A DNA stretch of 64,000 nt from Flavobacteriaceae bacterium (GTDB lineage: Bacteria > Bacteroidota > Bacteroidia > Flavobacteriales > Flavobacteriaceae): the NCBI GenBank assembly GCA_947457255.1, contig CANGUZ010000003.1, positions 51,218 through 115,217 on the forward strand, in the 5' to 3' direction. Positions 33,357-42,347 of this stretch are shown piece after piece. Position numbers and translations under genes: made by a program. How positions within the stretch are numbered: position 1 is the first letter of the stretch; each line of letters opens with the position of its first letter. A model generated the notes under the pieces. It was not told the origin of the DNA. It searched no databases and saw nothing but the letters and a program-made list of their open reading frames with translations.

Positions 33357-33731
33357 TTAAAAAGGCAAATCATCATGCTCTTCTTCTGTAAAAGTTGCAG
33401 CTGGTTCAAATGCTGCTGCTGCAGGCATTGGTGGCGCTTGAGTTTGCGGCGCCTCAGAAGTTAACTTTTCAATTCTCCAGCCTTTAATTGAATTAAAATA
33501 TTTAGTTTCTCCTTGTGGATTAACCCATTCTCTTCCGCCCAAATTGATAGATACTTTTACATTTTCACCAACTGAAATGGAATTTAATAAATCGGTTTTA
33601 TCTTGAACGAATTCAATCATGATACTTTGAGGATATTGCTCATCTGTAGTTACAACTAATTCTCTTTTCTTAAATGTTGGGCTTACTTGTTGTTCTACTC
33701 CAACTACTTTTACTTTTCCTGAAACTTCCAT
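33357..33731 (-). CDS. DUF3127 family protein (OB-fold-like)
   Basis: A 124-residue protein starting MEVSGKVKVVGVEQQVSPTFKKRELVV, with IMIEFVQDKTDLL and GREWVNPQGETKYFNSIKGWRIEKL, the diagnostic DUF3127 pattern. The domain looks like a single-strand-binding-like OB fold, and the Pro/Ala-rich linker ending in the acidic EEHDDLPF resembles the acidic tip of SSB proteins (DDDIPF), which recruits partners. Nucleic-acid binding is an inference. The promoter lies about 140 nt upstream, inside a coding-like relic. Confidence 0.85.
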   Translation of the reverse strand: MEVSGKVKVVGVEQQVSPTFKKRELVVTTDEQYPQSIMIEFVQDKTDLLNSISVGENVKVSINLGGREWVNPQGETKYFNSIKGWRIEKLTSEAPQTQAPPMPAAAAFEPAATFTEEEHDDLPF

Positions 33732-33741
33732 AATATAAATT

Positions 33742-33927
33742 TTATTGTTTGGTCAAAAGCACCTTCCAAGCGGTTAGCACTTCATTTTTATTTAAATATT
33801 TTTTAGCTAATTGGTGGTTCTTTACTTCATCGTAAGCGTTTAAAACCCCTTTGACCTTATAATTTTGTTTTACAAATATAGTAACTTCTTTGTTTGTAGG
33901 CAAGGATTCTGTATTTTCTAATAATCC
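33742..33927 (-). pseudogene. Possible gene remnant upstream of DUF3127
   Basis: On the minus strand an open frame of 61 codons without ATG, bounded by stops, encodes a protein-like sequence (ESLPTNKEVTIFVKQ, then YDEVKNHQLAKKYLNKNEVL and AWKVLLTKQ). The composition is unlike random AT-rich spacer, so this may be the 3' end of a decayed gene. I do not recognise the family. It ends 10 nt before the DUF3127 start, as a real upstream gene in an operon would. The rest of the 459-bp gap up to the amylase start is AT-rich spacer without ORFs. Confidence 0.35.
33873..33903 (-). promoter_or_regulatory. Promoter for DUF3127 (TTG-N20-TATATTTG)
   Basis: On the minus strand TTG (33901-33903) and TATATTTG (33873-33880) are 20 nt apart. 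It gives a leader of about 135 nt before DUF3127. Confidence 0.6.
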
Positions 33928-34190
33928 TTATTCATTTTTATAAAACAACGACTATTTTCTTAATTGGCAGACTATATTTTATGAGCGAATTCTTTAAAAT
34001 ACTGATTGTCTGATTGTTTTATTATGAATTAAAAACAAACTATTTATCAACAATTTACGAAACTACAACGTTTTAGTTTAAATTTTACAAATTTAAAAGC
34101 CTTAAATAAAAATTTCTTGTAAAAAAAATTAAAAATTATTGTTAATTTCATAAAAAATTAAACAAACCTTAACCTAAATTACACTTATTT

Positions 34191-36827
34191 ATGAAATCAG
34201 AAAAATTAAAACTATTTATTAAAAGTCTACTGACATTAGTAGTCATTTTTTGTATCTCTTTTTCATCAAAAGTAACTGCTCAATCTTCAGCAAACGTAAA
34301 CGACATTATGCTACAAGCATTTGGATGGGATGTTCATACACAAACTTCCGTTTCATCTGAAGGCGGACTCTATAATTTTCTAAGAAATCGAACTAGTGGC
34401 TATGCTGCTTCTGGTTTCAATGTGATTTGGTTACCTCCACCAAGTAAGTCTACAGGTGGTGTTGGATATATCCCTACTGAATTATTTAACTTTTCTCAAA
34501 CTGTTTATGGTTCTGAAGCTCAACTAAGATCTTTATTAACTGCTATGAACACTAGCACCCCTAGAATTCACCCAATGGCTGATATTGTTGTAAATCATAG
34601 AGGGGGAACAACCAATTGGACTGATTTTACCAATCCAACATGGGATTGTAAATCAATTACCAGTAATGATGAAGCAAATTTTGTTGCAATAACAGGAGTT
34701 AGACCTTGTGGAACTCCTGATACCGGAGAAGATTTTAATGGTGGAAGAGATTTAGACCATACTAATATTCAAGTTCAAAACGGAGTAAAGGAATTTCTAA
34801 CTCGATTAAAAGGTTTAGGCTTTGATAGCTGGAGATGGGATGTTGCTAAAGGTTTTTCCGCTTGGCATTTTGGTGATTATATAAACGCTTCTACTCCTTA
34901 TGCCTCTGTTGGGGAGTATTGGGATGGTAATACAGCTACTTTAAAGTCATGGGTAGATGGAACTGGTGGAAAATCTGCTGCATTTGATTTTTCACTTTAT
35001 TATAATGCTTTACAACCTGCTATTAACAGCGGTAATTATGGTGCTCTGGCTGGTTATCCTGGATTAGCTGGTCAGTTTGGTTATGCCGACAAAGCTGTTA
35101 CTTTTATTGACAATCACGATACATTTGTTAAACCGGGTAGTTTTGTAACAAGTGACAATATCATGAAAGGATATGCTTATATTCTTACCCATCCTGGGAT
35201 GCCATGTGTTTTCTTTCCTCATTATTATGGTGGAACTTACAGAAAAGATGGAGTTACTGTAGCTTATAGTGCTAATAAAACCGCTATTGATAACCTAATG
35301 GCAATTCGAAAATCAAATGGAATCAATGCTTATAGTTCTGTTGTAGTTTCAAATACAATTGGATTTTACTCAGCTACCATTGATAATAAAGTAGTTGTAA
35401 AAATTGGTCCTGGTTTATGGAATCCTGGAACTGGTTGGACTTTAAAAACATCAGGTGTAGACTATGCCGTTTGGGATAAATCGGTAGTAGATGTACCTAG
35501 TTTGACTATTGCTCCAATTGGAGGTACTTTTGTTACTGGGTCAACAGTTAACGTTGTTTTAACTGCAAACAATCCAACCTCAACCATTTTTTACACATTA
35601 AATGGTACAACTCCAACTACTGCTTCTTTATCGGCTGTAGGAACAAAATCATTAGCTATAACAAGTACAACCACTTTAAAAGCATTTGTAACAAATACAG
35701 CTGGAACTAGTTCTACTGTGTCAACTCAAGTTTATTCGTTTTCTACTCCAGTAGTAGATGTTCCTGCTTTGACTATCGCTCCAATTGGAGGTACTTTTGT
35801 TACTGGGTCAACAGTTAACGTTGTTTTAACTGCAAACAATCCAACCTCAACCATTTTTTATACAATAAATGGTACAACTCCAACTACTGCTTCTTTATCA
35901 GCTGTAGGAACAAAATCATTAGCTATAACAAGTACAACCACTTTAAGAGCATTTGTAAGAAATACAGCTGGAACTAGTTCTGCTGTATCAACTCAAGTTT
36001 ATACTTTTTCTGCTCCAACTACTTTTACAGTTTATTTCAAAAAGCCGACTAACTGGGGTACAGCTGTCAAAATATTTTACTGGGGTGTTAACGGGACAGC
36101 TCCTGCTCAGACTTGGCCTGGTGTAGCAATGACTTTAGATTGTGGAAGTTGGTATAGATTCACTTTCCCATCTACGGTAAGTGCCTCAAATATAATTTTT
36201 AATGACGGAACCTTACAAACTGCTGATTTAAGTGCTACCGCGGGCATCAGATTTTATGACAATGCCTGGCTAACTTCTGCACCAGCAAATAGATGTCAAA
36301 CAACTCTAACTGTATATTTTAAGCCGCCAACTACTTGGGGAACGGTTATTCCTAGAATTCATTATTGGAACGCATTGCCAACAGGCAGTGTAGCCAATAC
36401 TACTTGGCCTGGAATCAGAATGGTTGCCGATGCAAATGGATTTTATAGACATACTATAGTTGGACCAACGTCTGTAAATATTGTTTTCAATAATGGCAAA
36501 ACCGGATCAGCGAATCAAACCCCTGATTTATTGAACAAAACTAATGGCTATTCTTACACATGGGGAGCAGCTGCAAGAATGTCAAACCCTGAAAACTCTA
36601 AAACCAAATTGGTTGTATATCCTAATCCAGTATCTGATATTCTCCAAATTAGTTCCCCATCGGCTATTCGGAATTTTAAAATCACGAATATCCAAGGAGC
36701 TGTTTTACAACAAGGAAAACCAATTGAAAACGCAATTGATGTAAGTAATTTAAGTTCTGGTCTTTATTTTTTACAAATGAAACTTGAAAATGGAGAAGAA
36801 CAAATACAAAGGGTTATAAAAAAATAA
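34191..36827 (+). CDS. Secreted GH13 alpha-amylase with starch-binding modules and T9SS sorting domain
   Basis: An 878-residue extracellular amylase. A signal peptide (cut after VTAQ) is followed by the GH13 barrel (about residues 35-430): MADIVVNHR (region I), GFDSWRWDVAKGF (nucleophile Asp about 216), SVGEYWDG (acid/base Glu about 240) and FIDNHDT (about 307). Two nearly identical 89-residue chitobiase-C/FN3-like repeats come next (about 435-612), then two starch-binding-like modules (VYFKKPTNWGTAVKIFYW and VYFKPPTTWGTVIPRIHYW, CBM26-like), and the C-terminal type A sorting domain VYPNPVSDILQIS...SGLYFLQMKLENGEE. It hydrolyses alpha-1,4-glucans outside the cell. No other starch-utilisation genes adjoin; a terminator follows. 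Confidence 0.92.
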   Translation: MKSEKLKLFIKSLLTLVVIFCISFSSKVTAQSSANVNDIMLQAFGWDVHTQTSVSSEGGLYNFLRNRTSGYAASGFNVIWLPPPSKSTGGVGYIPTELFNFSQTVYGSEAQLRSLLTAMNTSTPRIHPMADIVVNHRGGTTNWTDFTNPTWDCKSITSNDEANFVAITGVRPCGTPDTGEDFNGGRDLDHTNIQVQNGVKEFLTRLKGLGFDSWRWDVAKGFSAWHFGDYINASTPYASVGEYWDGNTATLKSWVDGTGGKSAAFDFSLYYNALQPAINSGNYGALAGYPGLAGQFGYADKAVTFIDNHDTFVKPGSFVTSDNIMKGYAYILTHPGMPCVFFPHYYGGTYRKDGVTVAYSANKTAIDNLMAIRKSNGINAYSSVVVSNTIGFYSATIDNKVVVKIGPGLWNPGTGWTLKTSGVDYAVWDKSVVDVPSLTIAPIGGTFVTGSTVNVVLTANNPTSTIFYTLNGTTPTTASLSAVGTKSLAITSTTTLKAFVTNTAGTSSTVSTQVYSFSTPVVDVPALTIAPIGGTFVTGSTVNVVLTANNPTSTIFYTINGTTPTTASLSAVGTKSLAITSTTTLRAFVRNTAGTSSAVSTQVYTFSAPTTFTVYFKKPTNWGTAVKIFYWGVNGTAPAQTWPGVAMTLDCGSWYRFTFPSTVSASNIIFNDGTLQTADLSATAGIRFYDNAWLTSAPANRCQTTLTVYFKPPTTWGTVIPRIHYWNALPTGSVANTTWPGIRMVADANGFYRHTIVGPTSVNIVFNNGKTGSANQTPDLLNKTNGYSYTWGAAARMSNPENSKTKLVVYPNPVSDILQISSPSAIRNFKITNIQGAVLQQGKPIENAIDVSNLSSGLYFLQMKLENGEEQIQRVIKK
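35493..36026 (+). repeat. 267-bp tandem duplication inside the amylase gene
   Basis: Two in-frame copies of 267 bp (35493-35759 and 35760-36026), each encoding one 89-residue linker domain. Over the first 240 bp only about ten bases differ, a mix of silent and replacement changes, which indicates a fairly recent unequal crossover or slippage event. Confidence 0.9.
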
Positions 36828-36848
36828 ACAATTTCGTATATTTGAATC

Positions 36849-36885
36849 AAGGCTTAAACATTTAATTTGTTTAAGCCTTTTTTTT
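36849..36885 (+). terminator. Intrinsic terminator after the amylase gene
   Basis: AAGGCTTAAACA-TTTAATT-TGTTTAAGCCTT followed by TTTTTT: a 12-bp perfect stem. Confidence 0.93.
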
Positions 36886-36962
36886 GAAAATGAATTTCCC
36901 AAAATTTATTTTATAATCTTAACACATTTATTTCGTTATATTTATTCCGTAAAATAATTCAT

Positions 36963-38108
36963 ATGCAGTTTTCTAATAGAAAAAACACTACACGCTGGAT
37001 CTTAATCGCAGCTTCTTTTGTTATTATCACTTTAATTCTATGGAATACTTATACTTTTTTTCAAATTTTTAAAAACGAGGAACGCGTAAAAATGGAGATT
37101 TGGGCAGAAGCTCAAAAAACATTAAAAAATGTAGATGAAAATACTGATATCGAACTTCCATTAAAAATATTTCAAAATGCTAGCATTCCAATTCTTTTAA
37201 TAGAGAATGACACGATAATTAACAGCAAAAATATTGACGAAGAAATTTTAAAAAATAAATCAGAATCTTCAAAGCTATTATTAAAACTTAAGGATCAGAA
37301 TGAGCCAATTAGCATTGAATACGTCCCTGGTAAATTTATTTATTTATACTATGGAGATTCTGATTTGTTAAACAAACTAAAGTATTATCCGATTGCTTTA
37401 GTTGTCATTATTGTATTATTTGGCGCATTAGTTTACAATTTTTACAGGAGTACCAAAATGGCCACTCAAAATAAACTTTGGGCGGGAATGGCTAAAGAAA
37501 CTGCTCATCAAATAGGAACTCCTTTATCCTCTTTAATAGGTTGGTTAGAAATTATGAAAGCCGATAACGTTGATGAAACCACTGTTTCAGAAATAGAGAA
37601 GGATATCACAAGGTTACAAACCATAACCGATAGATTCTCGAAAATTGGTTCAGAGCCTGTGCTTGAACTTCGTGATATTATTTCAGAAACAAAAGAGTCC
37701 TATGACTATTTGCAATCGCGTTTTTCCAAACAAGTTGTTTTTTCATTTAAAGCACCTACAAAATCGATAGCAGTTGCCATAAACCCTGCCTTGCATAGTT
37801 GGACAATAGAAAACTTGGTAAAAAATGCCATCGATGCCATGAAAGGAAAAGGACAACTAGCGGTAACTATTGAAGAAGAAGGGAAGTTTGTGAAAATAAA
37901 AGTATCTGATTCAGGGAAAGGAATTCCTAAAAATCAATTTAAAACTGTTTTCGAACCCGGATTTACTACTAAAAAACGCGGATGGGGTTTAGGGCTGTCG
38001 CTAACAAAACGAATTGTTGAAGAATATCATAAAGGCAAAATAAGAGTGTTGAGTTCAGAAGTGAATAAAGGCACGACGATGCAAGTAAGTTTTAAAATTG
38101 AAGCATAA
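36963..38108 (+). CDS. Sensor histidine kinase
   Basis: A 381-residue membrane kinase. Two hydrophobic segments (about residues 11-33 and 142-160) enclose a small periplasmic sensor region. The phosphoacceptor box KETAHQIGTPLSSLIGWLE (His about 181) is of the type common in Bacteroidota, where the usual HELRTPL appears as HQIGTPL. The ATPase domain has NLVKNAIDAMKGKG (N box), VSDSGKGIP (G1) and KRGWGLGLSLTKRIVEEY (G2). All catalytic motifs are intact. No response regulator is adjacent, so it is an orphan kinase here. The signal sensed is unknown. It is monocistronic with a terminator just past the stop. Confidence 0.9.
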   Translation: MQFSNRKNTTRWILIAASFVIITLILWNTYTFFQIFKNEERVKMEIWAEAQKTLKNVDENTDIELPLKIFQNASIPILLIENDTIINSKNIDEEILKNKSESSKLLLKLKDQNEPISIEYVPGKFIYLYYGDSDLLNKLKYYPIALVVIIVLFGALVYNFYRSTKMATQNKLWAGMAKETAHQIGTPLSSLIGWLEIMKADNVDETTVSEIEKDITRLQTITDRFSKIGSEPVLELRDIISETKESYDYLQSRFSKQVVFSFKAPTKSIAVAINPALHSWTIENLVKNAIDAMKGKGQLAVTIEEEGKFVKIKVSDSGKGIPKNQFKTVFEPGFTTKKRGWGLGLSLTKRIVEEYHKGKIRVLSSEVNKGTTMQVSFKIEA

Positions 38109-38143
38109 AAAAGGATGTCAACTTTAAGACATCCCTTTTTTCT
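38106..38143. terminator. Terminator between histidine kinase and Lys/Ala-rich protein genes
   Basis: AAAAAGGATGTC-AACTTTAA-GACATCCCTTTTTTC: a strong stem with T-run on the plus strand and A-run on the other side, so it could act both ways between convergent genes. Confidence 0.85.
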
Positions 38144-38175
38144 AATGAAAACCCATTAAGGTTATACTAAAAACA

Positions 38176-38778
38176 TTACTTATCGTCAGAAATATAGGTT
38201 TTATTCCCGTTTGAATTGATGTAATATTTTCCGCCTCTAGGACCTGTGTATACTTTTTTACCGTTGTATTCTCCGGTAATTTTATCAGCAACTTTAGGTG
38301 CTTTTTCGGATGTTTCTCTAACCTTAGTGGTTGCTTTTTTAGATTTAGAAGTTACCTTATCTTCACCTTTTTTAGTTTCCTTTTTTGCTTTTTCTACAAC
38401 TTTTCCTGCTGATTCTTTGGTCTCTTTTTTAGCTTTAGCAGTAGCTTTTTCTTTCTTAGCGTCAGCCTCAACTTTTTTAGAAGCTACTTTCCCTTTTTTC
38501 TCATTTACTGCTTTCTCTGCTTTTACAGTTTCTTTTTTTGCTTTAGCTTCTGCTTTTTTTGCTTCTTTTTTCGCAGTGGCAGCGGCTTCTTTTTTGGCGT
38601 CAGCTTCTGCTTTTTTGGCTTCCATTTTCGCGGCAGCGGCGGCTTCTTTTTTCGCAGCAGCTTTTTCTTTTTTCAATTGTGCGGCTTTCTCTGTTTTAGC
38701 TATTTTAGCTTCGGTTTCTTGAGCATAAAAGGTAGTTGAAAAAACAACTAGAAAACACAATAACAATACTTTCTTCAT
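38176..38778 (-). CDS. Exported Lys/Ala/Glu-rich protein with C-terminal PBCV-type basic adaptor motif
   Basis: A 200-residue protein with a signal peptide (MKKVLLLCFLVVFSTTFYAQ). Residues 22-160 are low-complexity Lys/Ala/Glu repeats (KKEAAAAAKMEAKKAEAD and similar) that would form a long charged helix. The last 30 residues (KVYTGPRGGKYYINSNGNKTYI) match the short PBCV-specific basic adaptor domain (PF08789 type), first described from chlorella-virus proteins and also seen in bacteria. Role is unknown; the layout suggests a periplasmic or surface spacer carrying a small binding motif. It stands alone, convergent with the kinase gene. The big antisense ORF 38246..38722 is a composition artefact. 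Confidence 0.75.
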   Translation of the reverse strand: MKKVLLLCFLVVFSTTFYAQETEAKIAKTEKAAQLKKEKAAAKKEAAAAAKMEAKKAEADAKKEAAATAKKEAKKAEAKAKKETVKAEKAVNEKKGKVASKKVEADAKKEKATAKAKKETKESAGKVVEKAKKETKKGEDKVTSKSKKATTKVRETSEKAPKVADKITGEYNGKKVYTGPRGGKYYINSNGNKTYISDDK

Positions 38779-38850
38779 GATGATTTGATGTTTAAGTTAT
38801 TTAATAGAGATTAAAGTTAATAATTTATCTCAACTCAAGTAATAAAAACT

Positions 38851-41800
38851 TTAAAAATAAGCTCTCAATTGCACATTTCCTGTATGAATGGCTGGACTGG
38901 TTTCACTTTTTCTTCCCTGATAGTTGAGGTTAATGTCTAGAAATTCGGTTAAACTTTTTTGTATAAGCAATCGCCAAGTAGTGTTTTGTCCCGGTTGCAA
39001 GCCTTCTAACATTTGAAACCCCGCTGCTGACAATTCACTACCATTAAATTTATTTTCATAAAGCGAAAATTCACCGTTCAGCGTCAGTCGCTTTTCGCTA
39101 GCATAATTAAAAGAGGTGCCTATTCGGGTTTGTTGTAGCGTTTCTAATTCGCCAATTTTATTTAATTTATTTTGAAATTCGCAAAATAAATCCCAACTCG
39201 CATTTCTAGAAAATAAATAGGAAATTTTTGGAGCAACTTGATACCCTGAAATGGTGTAGTTTCTAAAAGCAAAATTTTCAACTAAGGATTGAGTTCTAAT
39301 TGTTTTTGAATTCAGTCCAAACAACCAGCTTTTTTTATACAAATGCTGGTACTGCAATTGGTGCGAGCTATTGTTGTTTTCAAGTGAACCCACAGATAAT
39401 AAATTTTTAGATTGACTATCTAAATACGTATAGGTAATAGAGTGGCCCTGCTTTCCTCTGTTAAAAAACAAACTGTTTCTGAAACTTACATTCAACCCAA
39501 ATAAATCTTCTTCAGAAGTGTTAAACGGATTTAAATCGAAATTGTTTCCGTTGCGTTCTATTTTTCTATCAACTAAATAAGATGTTTGGTTGTAGAAATA
39601 GGAAATAATCTTTCTAAAACCCTTTTCGTTTTGCCATTGATTGGGGTTGAAAGTTACCGTTGCAGAAAACTTATTTTGATGTGTTTTTAAAAAAACTTGA
39701 TTGGGTAAAAATACTCGAACATACTTGGCTTGATCTGGAAATGGAGCCACTTCAAACTCTTGTAATTCTTGAATTCCGTTACTATTGTAGTCGTTCCAAG
39801 TATAAACACCTTGCCCAGGCTCGACTTCTAAATAGGTAAATTCTTGTTGCGGAATGGTTCCAGAAGCGGTTTCAAAAGCAGTTGTAGTTTGAAGAAGTTG
39901 TTTAAAAAAACGAGAACTGTACAAAATTCTAGAATTTAATGAGGGCTCATTGTCACGAAGTACATCAACATATTTCAAGTTTCTATAATTAACAAAAACA
40001 GCCAAATCACTTCTCTCGTTTTGAATTAATTTCGATTTCAAATAATAGGATTGCGAAGTGTTAACTCGTTTTAAAAATCCACTTTGCAAACTATCATTCT
40101 GACGGTGGAGATAGCCAATCTCGGTATAAACTTTGGTACTGTCTCCTCTACCGAGAAATGCACCATATTCAATAAATTTTTGGCTTAAAGCAGAAAATTG
40201 GTTCGTAGCTTTTATTTGTTCTTTGTTGTCTTCTAATCTAAGACTGCCACCAACCCAGTTTTTCTTAAAATGATAACGTGTTTGTGCTTGATTTCTGATA
40301 AATTTAGAGTCTGATAAAGTGCTACTGCTGTTTAAGAAACTGCCTTGATTTTGAATGTTCCAATTTTTAAACTTAAATAACGCATTACTATTATGGCGGC
40401 TACCTGAAAAGGATTTGGTAAAATCGAGTTTTTCTATTTGATAGGTAAATAATCCTTTTTTTGGCAAATTAAAATTCAATCCAGAAACCAGCAAACTTTG
40501 ATTTCCTGCAACAGTTGTCAAATTCCAATCTCTATTAAACTCAATAGTAAATAACCGTTCAATAGTTCTGAAATCCTGTTGTACAAACTGAAAATTAGCA
40601 AAGGCATCCACCTCCCACTTTCCAGTAAAGAGCCGTTTTTTTGCATTTATTTTTCCAGCCAAACCTCTATTATTGCTATCGTCTTCAGAAGAAAATAAAT
40701 TCAAGTCATTATTGCTCACGCCCAATTCAAAATCAATTGCGCTTTTTTCAGATGGGCTGTAAGCACCTATGATGGTTGCAATTTGAATTTTAGTTGGGGC
40801 AACCAATCGTGTAATAGGCTCGTAACTTCCTTGTTTTACATTATTGATTGGCGCTACATAAGAATAAATTTTACCTACCGCAGCTGCATTTGATATTGTA
40901 TAATTTCCCAAGCCATTTCCAACAAAACTAAATCGAACATTGTATAAAACAGCAGAAGGATTGTCAGAATATTCGAAAATTTCTTGTCCGTTTTGTGTTC
41001 CTTTTTCATACAAAATTCTATTTTCAGAATAAGATTCAATTACTGCCGATGGTGCAGTCATTAAATCAGGATTGTCACCAGCAGTTCCTAAAATTTGAGC
41101 CTGTTCTGCTGATAATTCTTGTTGTAAAGGTTGGTTTTTTACATCATTTTCAGAATAGACATAAGCACCAATATTCCAATTCTCTTTTTCATGAGTCGCT
41201 CCAAAATAAGTCACAAAACGAGTGTAGTTTCTATCAGAATATTGGTATTCTATTGCAATTCGCATTTCTGAAGTAATAGGAAAAAGTGAGGTAAACAATA
41301 TTTCCCCCGCATTGTAATCGATGGTGTAATCATTGTTTTCTCCTCGCTGGAGTAGTATTCCATTAACAAAAACTCGTTCAGATCCAGAAATTACTAAAAC
41401 ATATAACTCGCCATTAGCACCACGCAACTTATACGGTCCTTGATTGCCTTCCTGACCAACGAAGTTGCTTTTTGCATATTGTCCTCGAACTAATGCTGCC
41501 GATGCAAAAATATTGGTTGTGTTTTCAGGAGTTCCTAAAGAAAAATTAGACGATAATCCTTGCACTTTTTTATTAAAATTCAGAAAGCTCGATTTCCTGT
41601 TTTCCATAAACAAATCGCCCGCTCTAACCAGCCATTTCTCACTAAAAAGTTCAATAAAAATTTGGTCAAACTCGTCTAGTTTTTGCGAATATCCGCCATT
41701 TTGAAGGGGAATATTACTGTCTTGAATGGAAGCTCTCAAACTTACTTTATCGGAAATTTTGCCTGTGATTTGTAAATCGAGATTTGAATTGACAACTGCA

Positions 41801-42261
41801 TTTTGGTTGTTGCCAATAGTGATTCCTCGAGTGATGCTTCCTGAGGTATTTAGACCATCGAAAGGAATAAATTTTTGAATCGCATCATTAGAAACACGAT
41901 ACAAGTTTTTTTCGTTAGTATCATTATCAACTACACGACTGTCGTCGTAAATACTGTATTGCTTGGTTAAATAATCTGGAAACTTTAAATACTGAACCGT
42001 TACTGAATCATTATTAGACTTGAAATTTTCTTTTAAAAGCAAGGCTCCTTTTTGAAAATTTATTTTGTAAAACGAGGTGTCAACAACTTTAGATTGATTG
42101 TCAAGTAATTTAAAAAAGCTCGAATTGATACTGGTCTTTTCTAAATGAATTGTGTCGTAAGAAACCGGAATTTTTTTGGTTTTATATGACGTATTGATTT
42201 CTTGGGCATGAAGTCCCGAAAAAACGCTTATAAAACCAAAAAAAAATAGTTTTTTTAACAT
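38851..42261 (-). CDS. Large putative outer-membrane beta-barrel protein, function unknown
   Basis: I chose the ATG at 42261 (MLKKLFFFGFISVFSGLHAQ), which begins a signal peptide, 17 codons inside the ORF track start; the protein is then about 1136 residues. It has no recognised catalytic motif. The N-terminal 400 residues include SGSITRGITIGNNQNAVVNSNLDLQITGKISDKVSLRASIQDSN and FVNGILLQRGENNDYTIDYNAGEILFT, and the rest alternates aromatic and polar residues in short strands and ends LRAYF with a terminal Phe, as in outer-membrane barrels. Homologues are, from memory, conserved single-copy hypotheticals in Bacteroidota. It is 86 nt downstream of lysC on the same strand. Confidence 0.7.
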   Translation of the reverse strand: MLKKLFFFGFISVFSGLHAQEINTSYKTKKIPVSYDTIHLEKTSINSSFFKLLDNQSKVVDTSFYKINFQKGALLLKENFKSNNDSVTVQYLKFPDYLTKQYSIYDDSRVVDNDTNEKNLYRVSNDAIQKFIPFDGLNTSGSITRGITIGNNQNAVVNSNLDLQITGKISDKVSLRASIQDSNIPLQNGGYSQKLDEFDQIFIELFSEKWLVRAGDLFMENRKSSFLNFNKKVQGLSSNFSLGTPENTTNIFASAALVRGQYAKSNFVGQEGNQGPYKLRGANGELYVLVISGSERVFVNGILLQRGENNDYTIDYNAGEILFTSLFPITSEMRIAIEYQYSDRNYTRFVTYFGATHEKENWNIGAYVYSENDVKNQPLQQELSAEQAQILGTAGDNPDLMTAPSAVIESYSENRILYEKGTQNGQEIFEYSDNPSAVLYNVRFSFVGNGLGNYTISNAAAVGKIYSYVAPINNVKQGSYEPITRLVAPTKIQIATIIGAYSPSEKSAIDFELGVSNNDLNLFSSEDDSNNRGLAGKINAKKRLFTGKWEVDAFANFQFVQQDFRTIERLFTIEFNRDWNLTTVAGNQSLLVSGLNFNLPKKGLFTYQIEKLDFTKSFSGSRHNSNALFKFKNWNIQNQGSFLNSSSTLSDSKFIRNQAQTRYHFKKNWVGGSLRLEDNKEQIKATNQFSALSQKFIEYGAFLGRGDSTKVYTEIGYLHRQNDSLQSGFLKRVNTSQSYYLKSKLIQNERSDLAVFVNYRNLKYVDVLRDNEPSLNSRILYSSRFFKQLLQTTTAFETASGTIPQQEFTYLEVEPGQGVYTWNDYNSNGIQELQEFEVAPFPDQAKYVRVFLPNQVFLKTHQNKFSATVTFNPNQWQNEKGFRKIISYFYNQTSYLVDRKIERNGNNFDLNPFNTSEEDLFGLNVSFRNSLFFNRGKQGHSITYTYLDSQSKNLLSVGSLENNNSSHQLQYQHLYKKSWLFGLNSKTIRTQSLVENFAFRNYTISGYQVAPKISYLFSRNASWDLFCEFQNKLNKIGELETLQQTRIGTSFNYASEKRLTLNGEFSLYENKFNGSELSAAGFQMLEGLQPGQNTTWRLLIQKSLTEFLDINLNYQGRKSETSPAIHTGNVQLRAYF

Positions 42262-42347
42262 AAAGATATAACGCCAACATATCAAAAGTAGTGTGTTTTT
42301 TTGATAATTCAAGGAGTTGAAATCTCTAGCTTTAATATGCTTGCAAA

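Noticed and set aside
35493-36026. Tandem 267-bp repeats considered as a mobile or CRISPR element
   Set aside because: They are in frame within the amylase gene and encode protein domains.
38246-38722. 158-residue plus-strand ORF with Phe/Ala/Ser repeats
   Set aside because: Antisense shadow of the Lys/Ala-rich repeat gene; its composition is the mirror of that gene.
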